Positions 1 to 6,967 of a stretch of 26,813 bases of DNA are shown here, piece after piece. Source of the DNA: JBDTGE01 sp050742975 (GTDB taxonomy: Bacteria > Actinomycetota > Actinomycetes > Mycobacteriales > Jatrophihabitantaceae); assembly GCA_050742975.1 (NCBI GenBank), contig JBOGDQ010000246.1, positions 1 to 26,813 of the forward strand, read 5' to 3'. Each line of letters starts with the position of its first letter. The stretch's first letter is position 1. Below the pieces are notes generated by a model. That model worked only from the letters and a program-made list of their open reading frames with translations, did no database searches and had not been told where the DNA came from. The translations under genes were made by a program, and so were the position numbers.

Positions 1-106
1 GCGGCGGCACCGAGGCCCAGTCGCGGGGCGAGAATCCGTGGTCGGGGTACGGACGTCCGTCGTACACCGCCTTGAAGATCACGTTGCGCTCCCCGAAGAT
101 CGCCAT
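1..106 (-). CDS. Partial conserved actinobacterial small protein (Rv2375-like), 5' part only
   Basis: The minus strand from the ATG at 106 reads open to the window edge and gives a short N-terminus containing the string DGRPYPDHGFSPRDW. I recognise this as the start of a small conserved actinobacterial protein that lies divergent from hrcA in mycobacteria (the Rv2375 type). Its function is not known to me. An in-frame GTG at 124–122 would add six residues and put the start inside a perfect inverted repeat (111–133). The divergent layout with hrcA supports the gene being real. The C-terminal part lies outside the window, so total length cannot be given. The family link is from memory of the motif, not a search. 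Confidence 0.6.
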   Translation of the reverse strand, partial: MAIFGERNVIFKAVYDGRPYPDHGFSPRDWASVPP

Positions 107-110
107 CCGC

Positions 111-133
111 TGCGCACCCGACACTAGTGCGCA
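111..133. promoter_or_regulatory. Perfect inverted repeat TGCGCAC-N9-GTGCGCA between divergent genes
   Basis: Seven-base arms at 111–117 and 127–133 are exact reverse complements across a 9-nt spacer. They sit at the start of the minus-strand gene and upstream of hrcA. The spacer length equals that of CIRCE, but the arms do not match CIRCE (TTAGCACTC). It may bind an unidentified dimeric regulator or form a hairpin in the minus-strand transcript. A shorter palindrome, CACTAGTG, lies at 122–129. Confidence 0.35.
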
Positions 134-176
134 TCGGTGAGTGCGGGCGCTTCCGCGGTGATCGTCGCGCCCGCTC

Positions 177-182
177 TAAGCT
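177..182 (+). promoter_or_regulatory. Candidate -10 hexamer (TAAGCT) for hrcA
   Basis: TAAGCT fits the actinobacterial TANNNT -10 pattern. It lies 51 nt upstream of the hrcA ATG and leaves room for a leader carrying a strong Shine–Dalgarno sequence, AGGAGGTGA, at 216–224. I see no convincing -35 at the usual distance, so this is only a suggestion. Confidence 0.3.
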
Positions 183-233
183 GGAAGCCAGGAACCGACG
201 GCGAGTCCGAGAGTGAGGAGGTGACGTTCCGCG

Positions 234-1253
234 ATGAACCCGGATGACCGCAAGCTCGAGGTGCTGCGCGCCATCGTCGCCGACTTTATCTCGACGAACG
301 AGCCGGTCGGCAGCAAGGCCCTGGCCGACCGGCACAACCTCGGCGTGTCGCCGGCGACCATCCGCAACGACATGGCGGTGCTGGAGGAGGAGGGCCTGAT
401 CGCCCAGCCGCACACCAGCGCGGGACGGATCCCCACCGACGCGGGCTACCGGCTGTTCGTGGACCGGCTCACCGATCTCAAGCCGCTGTCGGCAGCCGAG
501 CGCCGCGCGATCCAGGCCTTCCTCGATGACGCGGTGGACCTCGACGACGTGCTGCACCGGGCCGTCCGGACGCTGGCCCAGCTGACCCGGAACGTGGCAG
601 TGGTGCAGTACCCGTCGCTGTCGCGCTCGCAGGTCCGGCACCTGGAGTTGGTCTCGCTGTCGACGACGCGGCTGATGCTCGTCGTCATAACCGACACCGG
701 CCGCGTCGAGCAGCGGGTGGTCGACCTCCCCGGCCCGGTGCCGGACGCCGCCGTCGCCGACCTGCGCACGACGCTCAACGCCCGGCTGCGCGACCACACG
801 CTGGCCGATGCACCGCAGATCATCATCGACCTGCCGGGTGAGCTCGCCCCCGAACTGCGCGGCCTGCTGGCCACGCTCAGCTCGGTCCTGCTGGAGACGC
901 TCATCGAGCAGCACAGCGACCGCATCGTGCTCGGCGGCACGGCGAACCTGACCGAGCACTCGCTGGACTTCCCGGCGATCCGGCCGGTGCTCGAGGCGCT
1001 GGAGGAGCAGGTCGTGCTGCTCCGCCTGCTCGACCAGTCGGTGGCCACCAGCAGCGTTGTCGTGCGCATCGGCAATGAGAACCAGCACGAGGCGTTGATG
1101 GCGACGTCGGTGGTCACGAGTGGCTACGGCATGGGTGGCGCGTCGCTCGGCGGCGTCGGCGTCCTGGGGCCGCGCCGGATGGACTACGCGCACACGATGG
1201 CGCGGGTCGCCGCCGTCGCCCGCTACGTCGGGGAACTGCTCGCCGAGCGGTGA
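234..1253 (+). CDS. hrcA: Heat-inducible transcription repressor HrcA
   Basis: HrcA represses heat-shock genes by binding CIRCE operators as a dimer, with GroEL modulating its activity in characterised species. The 339-residue product matches the usual family length. An N-terminal winged helix (about residues 1–85) contains the family pattern PVGSKAL … SPATIRNDM … LEEEGLI … SAGRIPTDAGYR. The central part is GAF-like, and the C-terminal part contains GGTANL and a run ending in VVLLRLL. The ATG at 234 follows an excellent Shine–Dalgarno (AGGAGGTGA, 216–224). The GTG at 221 is out of frame. The gene lies directly upstream of dnaJ, as in other Actinobacteria, with a CIRCE in the 70-nt gap. That suggests HrcA controls dnaJ from within the locus. 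Nothing looks truncated. Confidence 0.97.
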   Translation: MNPDDRKLEVLRAIVADFISTNEPVGSKALADRHNLGVSPATIRNDMAVLEEEGLIAQPHTSAGRIPTDAGYRLFVDRLTDLKPLSAAERRAIQAFLDDAVDLDDVLHRAVRTLAQLTRNVAVVQYPSLSRSQVRHLELVSLSTTRLMLVVITDTGRVEQRVVDLPGPVPDAAVADLRTTLNARLRDHTLADAPQIIIDLPGELAPELRGLLATLSSVLLETLIEQHSDRIVLGGTANLTEHSLDFPAIRPVLEALEEQVVLLRLLDQSVATSSVVVRIGNENQHEALMATSVVTSGYGMGGASLGGVGVLGPRRMDYAHTMARVAAVARYVGELLAER

Positions 1254-1274
1254 CGTCGCGCTCCGTACACTGGT

Positions 1275-1301
1275 CTGGCACTCGATGAACGCGAGTGCCA
1301 G
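1275..1301. promoter_or_regulatory. CIRCE operator (HrcA binding site) upstream of dnaJ
   Basis: CTGGCACTC (1275–1283) and GAGTGCCAG (1293–1301) are perfect 9-nt inverted arms separated by exactly 9 nt (GATGAACGC). Consensus CIRCE is TTAGCACTC-N9-GAGTGCTAA, so the inner seven bases of each arm (AGCACTC, allowing A to G) are kept and only the outer bases differ. A candidate -10 (TACACT, 1266–1271) places the transcription start inside the left arm, so bound HrcA would block initiation. This implies that dnaJ has its own HrcA-controlled promoter and is not only read through from hrcA. Confidence 0.85.
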
Positions 1302-1323
1302 CAGACACGCTTGAGGACGGTTC

Positions 1324-2460
1324 GTGGCACAGACCCCGCGCGATTACTACGACATGCTCGGCGTTCGCAAGGACGCGACGGCCGAGGAACTCAAGCGCGC
1401 CTACCGCAAGCTGGCGCGCGAACTGCACCCGGACGTCAACGCTGACCCCGCGGCGCAGGACAAGTTCAAGGCCGTGACCACCGCGTACGAGGTGCTCTCG
1501 GATCCGGAGAAGCGGCGCATCGTCGACCTCGGCGGGGATCCGCTATCGCAGGGCGCGGGGACGGCCGGGAACCCGTTCTCCGGCTTCGGCGGCTTCGGCG
1601 ACGTGTTCGAGGCGTTCTTCGGCGGCAGCGGGATGGGCGGTGGCCGCAGCCGCCGCAGCCGGGTCCGTCCCGGTGCCGACGCGCTGCTGCAGATGTCGCT
1701 GACGCTCGAGGAGGCAGCGTTCGGCGTGCGCAAGGAGCTCAACGTCGAGACGGCAGTCGTGTGCACCACCTGCACCGGCTCGGGCTGCGCGCCCGGCACC
1801 TCGCCGCGGACGTGTGCCACCTGCGGCGGCGCGGGTGAGATCCAGTCCGTCCAGCGCTCCTTCCTCGGCCAGGTCATGACCACCCGGGCCTGCTCGGCGT
1901 GCGGCGGTACCGGCGAGCAGATCCCGTCCCCGTGCCCGAACTGCAGTGGCGAGGGGCGCGTCCGGGCGCGTCGCACCATCACCGTCGACGTCCCGTCCGG
2001 GATCGAGGACGGCATGCGGATCCGGCTCTCGGGCCAGGGTGAGGTCGGCCCCGGTGGCGGCCCGGCCGGCGACCTGTACGTCGAGGTGTCCGAGCTGCCC
2101 CACGACATGTTCATGCGCGAGGGCTCGGACCTGCACTGCACGGTCGCCGTCCCGATGACCGCCGCGGCGCTCGGCACCGACGTCGTGCTGGCCACGCTCG
2201 ACGGCGAGGAGAAGCTGGAGATCCGCGCGGGGACACAGAGCGGTGCCGAGCTGACGCTGCGCGGGCGGGGGGTTCCGCGGCTGCGCTCGTCCTCGCGTGG
2301 TGACCTGTATGTGCACATCGAGGTCCGGACGCCGACCCGGATCGACGAGGAGCAGGAGCGCCTGCTGCGTGAGCTCGCCGTGCTGCGGGACGAGGGCGTG
2401 TCGGCGGTGACCAAGGGCAGCAGCCTGTTCGGCAAGTTCCGCGACGCCTTCGGACGCTGA
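1324..2460 (+). CDS. dnaJ: Chaperone protein DnaJ (DnaJ2 type)
   Basis: This is a DnaK co-chaperone that stimulates DnaK ATP hydrolysis and delivers unfolded clients. The 378 residues show a J domain (about 1–70) with HPD at 35–37 and a Gly/Phe-rich linker (about 75–115). The zinc-binding domain (about 147–211) has four CxxCxGxG repeats: CTTCTGSG, CATCGGAG, CSACGGTG and CPNCSGEG. A C-terminal substrate-binding region follows. It is therefore a full type I DnaJ. The GTG start at 1324 follows GAGGA (1313–1317) at good spacing. Being next to hrcA rather than dnaK–grpE marks it as the second DnaJ paralogue common in Actinobacteria. The CIRCE just upstream implies HrcA repression. rsmE begins 5 nt after its stop. 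Confidence 0.96.
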   Translation: MAQTPRDYYDMLGVRKDATAEELKRAYRKLARELHPDVNADPAAQDKFKAVTTAYEVLSDPEKRRIVDLGGDPLSQGAGTAGNPFSGFGGFGDVFEAFFGGSGMGGGRSRRSRVRPGADALLQMSLTLEEAAFGVRKELNVETAVVCTTCTGSGCAPGTSPRTCATCGGAGEIQSVQRSFLGQVMTTRACSACGGTGEQIPSPCPNCSGEGRVRARRTITVDVPSGIEDGMRIRLSGQGEVGPGGGPAGDLYVEVSELPHDMFMREGSDLHCTVAVPMTAAALGTDVVLATLDGEEKLEIRAGTQSGAELTLRGRGVPRLRSSSRGDLYVHIEVRTPTRIDEEQERLLRELAVLRDEGVSAVTKGSSLFGKFRDAFGR

Positions 2461-2465
2461 CGGCG

Positions 2466-3197
2466 GTGTCCACGCCGCCGCTGTTCTTCATCGACGGCGT
2501 GCCGCTGGTCGACGTCGTGCTGCTGACCGGTGACGAGGGCCGGCACGCCGGTCAGGTGCTGCGGGTGCGCCCGGGTGAGGGCGTGTGGCTGTCGGACGGT
2601 CGCGGTGCCCTGCTGGAGTGCACCGTCAAGGACACCCGTCCGGACGGTGTGGTGCTACGCGTCGACGCCCGCACCGACGTTCCGAGACCGCGGCCGCAGC
2701 TGACGGTCGTGCAGGCGCTGCCCAAGGGAGATCGCGGCGAGTTGGCCGTCACGGTGATGACCGAGCTGGGCGTCGATGCGATCGTGCCGTGGCAGGCGTC
2801 GCGATCGATCACCCAGTGGACGGGACCGCGCGGCGAGAGGTCGCTGGACAAGTGGCGGCGTTCGGCCCGCGAGGCCGCCAAGCAGAGCCGCCGCCCGCAC
2901 GTGCCGGTGTTCGCGCCGCTGATGTCCACCGCAGACGTCGCGTCCGGGTTGGCCGGACCGGCGATGCTGGTGCTGCACGAGTCCGCCGACGAGTCGCTCG
3001 CGGCGTGTGAACTGCCGGGTGGCGATGAGGTCGTGCTCGTGGTCGGGCCCGAGGGCGGCATCGCCGAGGACGAGTCGGCCGCGTTCACCGCAGCCGGCGC
3101 CCGGACCGTGCGGATGGGTGCGCCGGTGATGCGAACCTCCACCGCCGGTGCTGCCGCGCTGGCCGCCCTGTCCGTCCGTCTAGGTCGCTGGAGTTGA
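2466..3197 (+). CDS. rsmE: 16S rRNA (uracil1498-N3)-methyltransferase RsmE
   Basis: RsmE methylates N3 of U1498 in 16S rRNA, using S-adenosylmethionine, during 30S maturation in the cytoplasm. The 243-residue product has an N-terminal PUA-like part containing GDEGRHAGQVLRVRPGEGVWL, and a C-terminal SPOUT domain. The SPOUT domain carries the cofactor-loop signature VVGPEGGIAEDE (GPEGG at 194–198) and a late MRTSTAGAAAL segment, both typical of the family. The GTG at 2466 lies 5 nt after the dnaJ stop, so the two genes are surely co-transcribed. The dnaJ–rsmE order is a widely conserved pair. The length is normal and no key residue is missing. Confidence 0.95.
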   Translation: MSTPPLFFIDGVPLVDVVLLTGDEGRHAGQVLRVRPGEGVWLSDGRGALLECTVKDTRPDGVVLRVDARTDVPRPRPQLTVVQALPKGDRGELAVTVMTELGVDAIVPWQASRSITQWTGPRGERSLDKWRRSAREAAKQSRRPHVPVFAPLMSTADVASGLAGPAMLVLHESADESLAACELPGGDEVVLVVGPEGGIAEDESAAFTAAGARTVRMGAPVMRTSTAGAAALAALSVRLGRWS

Positions 3198-3231
3198 CGT
3201 CGGCGCCCGCTCTGTTGCGTGTCACGGCCAG

Positions 3232-3237
3232 TAATCT
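3232..3237 (+). promoter_or_regulatory. Candidate -10 (TAATCT) for a leaderless HIT transcript
   Basis: TAATCT matches TANNNT. Its last T is exactly 7 nt before the A of the ATG at 3244, which would place the transcription start on the start codon. No Shine–Dalgarno is visible in front of this gene, in agreement with a leaderless mRNA. Confidence 0.55.
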
Positions 3238-3243
3238 CGCGTC

Positions 3244-3582
3244 ATGGCTGACGACTGTCTCTTCTGCAAGATCATCGCCGGCGACGTCCCGGCGACCAGG
3301 GTCTTCGAGAACGACGACGTGTTCTCCTTCGCCGACCTCGACCCGCAGGCTCCGGTGCACGTGCTCGTGGTCCCCAAGCGGCACGTCCGCGACCTGACCG
3401 AACTCGGTGCCGAGCCGGCTGTCGCAGGCGCGCTCGTCGCCGGAATCCGGGCTGTGGCGCTGCAGGAGGGGCTCACTGATTTTCGGACGGTGTTCAACAC
3501 CGGGGTGGGGGCGCAGCAGACGGTGTTCCACGTGCATGCCCATGTCCTGGCCGGGCGGCCGTTCACGTGGCCTCCTGGGTAG
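3244..3582 (+). CDS. HIT-family (HINT-like) nucleotide hydrolase
   Basis: HINT-branch HIT proteins hydrolyse nucleoside phosphoramidates and acyl-adenylates. The cellular substrate of this copy is unknown. The 112 residues are standard for the family. The sequence starts with a CxxC pair (C5, C8) followed by KIIAGDVPATRV, has the HVLVVPKRHV strand, and ends with the histidine triad H96-V-H98-A-H100, in which the middle histidine is the expected nucleophile. It is short enough to be a stand-alone HINT protein. The ATG at 3244 has no Shine–Dalgarno but a perfectly placed -10 (3232–3237). It follows rsmE by 46 nt and probably has its own promoter. Confidence 0.93.
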   Translation: MADDCLFCKIIAGDVPATRVFENDDVFSFADLDPQAPVHVLVVPKRHVRDLTELGAEPAVAGALVAGIRAVALQEGLTDFRTVFNTGVGAQQTVFHVHAHVLAGRPFTWPPG

Positions 3583-3628
3583 TTGGTGTCAGAGTCGCGC
3601 TCGCGCTCGCTCTCGCTGTCGGTCGCGG

Positions 3629-3664
3629 GTCGGGTCGCGTTGTCGGGTCGCGTGTCGGGTGCGC
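3629..3664 (+). repeat. Short tandem repeat (GTCGGGTCGCGT units) at the edge of a gene remnant
   Basis: Two identical 12-mers, GTCGGGTCGCGT, lie at 3629–3640 and 3642–3653, one base apart. A partial third copy (GTCGGGTGCGC) starts at 3654. Just upstream, 3597–3620 is a run of TCGCGC/TCGCTC units. The repeat ends where recognisable endonuclease-type coding sequence begins, so it may mark the deletion junction. Confidence 0.7.
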
Positions 3665-3832
3665 CTGCGCCATTGGCGACCACGACGCCTGACCGACGGC
3701 ACCACCCGCTGGACCGCACCCACCGGCCACACCTACGACGTCCCACCCGAGGCGTACCCCATCGACGCCACGATGCAGAAGATCGAGCACGACCCACCGC
3801 CCCAGGCCGACCCCGGACCGCCGCCGTTCTGA
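3662..3832 (+). pseudogene. 3' remnant of a DUF222/HNH endonuclease (13E12-repeat family) gene
   Basis: The frame ending at the TGA at 3830–3832 contains RLTDGTTRWTAPTGHTY followed by PPEAYPID. I know this as the extreme C-terminal tail of DUF222-plus-HNH endonuclease proteins (13E12-repeat family), in which an HNH core precedes a DGTTxWTxPTGHxY motif. About 56 residues remain. The HNH catalytic centre and the whole DUF222 part are absent. Upstream in this frame the sequence is low-complexity Arg/Ser repeat with no family resemblance. There is no plausible start codon with a ribosome site. These genes are multicopy and recombinogenic in Actinobacteria, so decay here is unsurprising. The rest of the HIT–phoH interval (3583–3957) holds only the tandem repeat and the phoH promoter region. 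Confidence 0.65.
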
Positions 3833-3917
3833 TACCCGGAGCGTTCGTTCCCCGGTCCCGTCGGGCAGGAAGCCGTCGGAGGCGCCCGAATATGGCGCTG
3901 CCGTAGCGGGTCGCCGG

Positions 3918-3923
3918 TACAGT
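3918..3923 (+). promoter_or_regulatory. Candidate -10 (TACAGT) for phoH
   Basis: TACAGT at 3918–3923 predicts transcription starting near 3930. That is downstream of a possible GTG start at 3922 and upstream of the TTG at 3958, so it favours the TTG start for phoH. No clear -35 is seen. Confidence 0.4.
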
Positions 3924-3957
3924 GGACTGCGTCCTGTCACCGGCCAGAGAGCACAAC

Positions 3958-4980
3958 TTGTCCGATCCCAGTGCCCATACCGATCACGTCTCCACCGTCG
4001 TTGTCGTTCCCCGTGAACAGGCGATGGTCGGATTACTCGGCCCGAGGGACGAACTGCTCCGAGTCATCGAGCGCAGCGTCGGCAGCGACGTGCACGTCCG
4101 TGGCAACGAGATCACCATCACCGGTAGCCCCGCGGACAACGCGATCGCGACCCGCCTGATCGAGGAGCTGCTCGAGATGATCAGCGCCGGGCAGAACCTC
4201 ACCCCGGACGCGATCACCCGCTCGGTGAGCATGCTCGGCATGGACGGCGGCGAGCGGCCGGCCGAGGTGCTGACCCTGAACATCCTGTCGCGGCGCGGCA
4301 AGAACATCCGTCCCAAGACGCTGAACCAGAAGCGGTACGTCGACGCCATCGACCAGCACACGGTGGTGTTCGGCATCGGCCCGGCCGGAACCGGCAAGAC
4401 CTATCTCGCGGTGGCAAAGGCAGTGCAGGCCCTACAGGCCAAGCAGGTCAACCGGATCATCCTGACGCGGCCGGCCGTCGAGGCGGGCGAGCGGCTCGGC
4501 TTCCTGCCCGGCACGCTCTACGACAAGATCGACCCGTACCTGCGCCCACTGCTCGACGCCCTGCACGACATGCTCGACCCGGAGTCGATCCCGCGGCTCA
4601 CCCAGGCCGGAACGATCGAGATCGCGCCGTTGGCCTACATGCGTGGTCGGACCCTCAATGACGCGTTCATCATCTTGGACGAGGCGCAGAACACGACGCC
4701 CGAGCAGATGAAGATGTTCCTGACCCGCCTCGGCTTCGGCTCCAAGATCGTGGTGACCGGTGATATCACCCAGATCGATCTGCCGGGCGACACCCGCAGC
4801 GGCCTCAAGGTGGTGCGCAACATCCTGGGCGAGATCGACGACGTGCACTTCGGGTACCTCACGTCGGTCGACGTCGTGCGGCACAAGCTGGTCGGCGAGA
4901 TTGTCGATGCCTACGAGCGCTACGACGCAACCGAGGACAGCACCCACAGCGGCCCACACCGAGCCAAGCCCAGACGGTGA
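3958..4980 (+). CDS. phoH: PhoH-like ATPase
   Basis: PhoH proteins are cytoplasmic P-loop ATPases of the helicase-like superfamily. They are linked to RNA metabolism and often sit beside ybeY, as here, although their exact role is unsettled. The 340-residue product (TTG start) has an N-terminal KH-like region (about 20–90), a Walker A GPAGTGKT at 141–148, and a Walker B ILDEAQN with D241/E242. The motif VTGDITQIDLPG follows, all typical of the phoH1 class. Reading from GTG 3922 would add 12 residues, but the candidate promoter argues against it. It is followed 45 nt later by ybeY, the usual order. Confidence 0.93.
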   Translation: MSDPSAHTDHVSTVVVVPREQAMVGLLGPRDELLRVIERSVGSDVHVRGNEITITGSPADNAIATRLIEELLEMISAGQNLTPDAITRSVSMLGMDGGERPAEVLTLNILSRRGKNIRPKTLNQKRYVDAIDQHTVVFGIGPAGTGKTYLAVAKAVQALQAKQVNRIILTRPAVEAGERLGFLPGTLYDKIDPYLRPLLDALHDMLDPESIPRLTQAGTIEIAPLAYMRGRTLNDAFIILDEAQNTTPEQMKMFLTRLGFGSKIVVTGDITQIDLPGDTRSGLKVVRNILGEIDDVHFGYLTSVDVVRHKLVGEIVDAYERYDATEDSTHSGPHRAKPRR

Positions 4981-5004
4981 CCCACACGAGATGAGCGCCA
5001 ACAG

Positions 5005-5018
5005 CCGCCTCGAGGCGG
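5005..5018. repeat. 14-bp perfect palindrome covering the ybeY ribosome-binding site
   Basis: CCGCCTCGAGGCGG is fully self-complementary and contains the only purine-rich Shine–Dalgarno candidate (GAGGCGG) for the TTG start at 5026. In RNA it could fold as a 5-bp G/C stem with a UCGA tetraloop and hide the ribosome site. No partner protein is evident. Confidence 0.5.
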
Positions 5019-5025
5019 AATCAGC

Positions 5026-5574
5026 TTGAGCATCGAGGTCAACAACGAGTCAGGCGCCGAGGTCGACGAGGCCGTTCTCGGTCGGCTCGGCCGGTTCGTG
5101 CTGGACGCGATGGGCGTCAATCCGCTGGCGGAGCTGTCCGTCGTCCTGCTCGATCCCGAGGCGATGGCCGCGCTGCACGTGCAGTGGATGGACCTGCCCG
5201 GGCCGACCGACGTCATGGCCTTCCCGATGGACGGCGCCGACGGCCCCGAGGCGCGCTTCGATCCGACCGCACCGCCCGGCACCGACGAACGGGCCGGCGA
5301 GACAATGCTCGGCGACGTCGTGCTCTGCCCCGCGGTGGCCGCCGATCAGGCCAGCTCGGCCGGCCACACGATCGAGGCCGAGCTGCACCTGCTGTGCGCG
5401 CACGGCATCCTGCACCTGCTCGGCTACGACCACGGCGATCCGGACGAGGAGCGGGAGATGTTCGAGCTGCAGGCCCGCATCGTGGGCGACTGGGCCGAGC
5501 AGTCCGGTCGCGGGCCGATCCGGGCGCCCCTTCCCGGCACCGGCGGCGAAGTCCGCGACAGTACGAAGCGATGA
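5026..5574 (+). CDS. ybeY: Endoribonuclease YbeY (rRNA maturation factor)
   Basis: YbeY is a zinc-dependent single-strand endoribonuclease involved in 16S rRNA 3' end processing and 70S quality control. The 182-residue product shows the zinc signature HGxLHLxGYDH, with H126, H130 and H136. The upstream segment is the family-typical LSVVLLDPEAMAALHVQWM, followed by PTDVMAFPMD. The TTG start gives MSIEVNNESG, which matches the conserved family N-terminus and decides the start against later ATGs. The C-terminal tail (about 35 residues past the zinc motif) is slightly long and Pro/Gly-rich. It sits between phoH and the CNNM gene, the standard actinobacterial order, and its translation may be limited by the palindrome at 5005–5018. 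Confidence 0.96.
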   Translation: MSIEVNNESGAEVDEAVLGRLGRFVLDAMGVNPLAELSVVLLDPEAMAALHVQWMDLPGPTDVMAFPMDGADGPEARFDPTAPPGTDERAGETMLGDVVLCPAVAADQASSAGHTIEAELHLLCAHGILHLLGYDHGDPDEEREMFELQARIVGDWAEQSGRGPIRAPLPGTGGEVRDSTKR

Positions 5575-5620
5575 GCGCTCGCGCGAGGAACCGCCACGCA
5601 CCCTCCGCGGCGGTGCAGCG

Positions 5621-6967
5621 ATGAACACGGCGGACGTCATCGCGCTGATCGTGGCGATCTGCCTGGTCCCGCTAGGTGGGCTGCTGGCCTGCGTCGACTC
5701 CGCGCTGGCGCGGGTGTCGGCAGCGCGCGTCGAGGAGTTCCTGCGCGAGAACCGCAAGGGCGCCAAGGCGCTGAGCGTTCTGGTCGCCGACCGCGGCCGC
5801 TACACGAACCTGCTGCTGATGCTGCGCGTCACCTGCGAGCTGACCGCGACCGTCCTGGCGGCGATCATCGCCCGATCGCAGTTCGGCACCCGCTGGCCGG
5901 TGCCGACGCTGACCATCGTGATCATGGTCGTCGTCTCCTACGCGGTCGTCGGCGTCGGGCCGCGCACGCTCGGTCGCCAGCACCCCAACGCGGTCGCTCT
6001 GGCCGGTGCCGGCGCGGTCAAGGCGCTGGGTCGCGTGTTCGGCCCGCTGGCATCGCTGCTCACCCACTTCGGCAACGCGATCACCCCCGGACGCGGATAC
6101 CGCGACGGTCCGTTCTCGTCCGAGGTGGAGCTGCGTGAGCTGGTGGACATGGCCGAGCAGCGCGGGGTCGTCGAGCACGGCGAGCGGGAGATGATCCAGT
6201 CGGTGTTCGCGCTCGGTGACACGATCGCGCGCGAAGTCATGGTGCCGCGCACCGATGTCGTCTGGATCGAGAGCGGCAAGTCTGTTCCGCAGGCCCTGGC
6301 CCTCGCGCTGCGCAGCGGATTCTCGCGGATCCCGGTCACCGGTGAGAGCGCCGACGACGTCATCGGCGTGGCCTACCTGAAGGACCTCGCGCGGCGGGCA
6401 CAGGACAACGAGCGGGCCCGCTCGACCAAGGTCGACGAGGTGATGCGGGTCGCCAGCTACGTGCCCGAGTCCAAGCCGGTCGACGAGTTGCTGCGCGAGA
6501 TGCAGGCGGCCCGCACGCACATCGCGATCGTGATCGACGAGTACGGCGGGACGGCGGGACTGGTCACCATCGAGGACATCCTCGAGGAGATCGTCGGCGA
6601 GATCACCGACGAGTACGACGATGAACGCCCGCCGATCGATCGCATCGACGAGGACACCGCGCGGGTCAGCGCGCGGCTGGCGGTCGAGGACCTGGCCGAG
6701 CTGTTCGGGGTCAACATCCCCGACCGCGACGACGTGGAGACCGTCGGCGGCCTGCTGGCCGAGTCGCTCGGACGGGTGCCGATCACCGGCGCGCACACCA
6801 AGGCGCACGGCCTGGAACTGATCGCCGAGAACGCGGGCGGCCGCCGCAACCGGATCGACACCGTGCTCGTGCGCCGCCTGCCCCCCGAGGCCAAGCCGGG
6901 CGCCAAGGACAAGGACAAGGACAGGGCCGGCGCGAAAAACGAGGAGGGCGCGCATGAGCGGGCTTGA
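5621..6967 (+). CDS. CNNM/CorC-type membrane protein (DUF21 + CBS pair + CorC_HlyC domain)
   Basis: Proteins of this architecture (hemolysin-related, CNNM or CorB/C) are implicated in divalent cation, mainly Mg2+, transport or its regulation. The 448-residue product starts with a membrane segment (about 7–28) and has further hydrophobic stretches at about 65–115 (the DUF21 core). A linker rich in charged residues contains EVMVPRTDV, which precedes the first CBS motif. Two CBS modules occupy about 205–330, with IVIDEYGGTAGLVTIEDILEEIVGEI at the second. A CorC_HlyC domain follows (about 345–420), and a Lys/Asp-rich tail ends the protein. The ATG at 5621 follows ybeY by 46 nt. Its 3' end overlaps the next gene by 14 nt, indicating translational coupling. 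Confidence 0.92.
   Translation: MNTADVIALIVAICLVPLGGLLACVDSALARVSAARVEEFLRENRKGAKALSVLVADRGRYTNLLLMLRVTCELTATVLAAIIARSQFGTRWPVPTLTIVIMVVVSYAVVGVGPRTLGRQHPNAVALAGAGAVKALGRVFGPLASLLTHFGNAITPGRGYRDGPFSSEVELRELVDMAEQRGVVEHGEREMIQSVFALGDTIAREVMVPRTDVVWIESGKSVPQALALALRSGFSRIPVTGESADDVIGVAYLKDLARRAQDNERARSTKVDEVMRVASYVPESKPVDELLREMQAARTHIAIVIDEYGGTAGLVTIEDILEEIVGEITDEYDDERPPIDRIDEDTARVSARLAVEDLAELFGVNIPDRDDVETVGGLLAESLGRVPITGAHTKAHGLELIAENAGGRRNRIDTVLVRRLPPEAKPGAKDKDKDRAGAKNEEGAHERA

Noticed and set aside
122..144. Possible CIRCE upstream of hrcA (GAGTGC at 139–144)
   Set aside because: The left arm (GCACTC) is missing at the required N9 distance; only the site at 1275–1301 qualifies.
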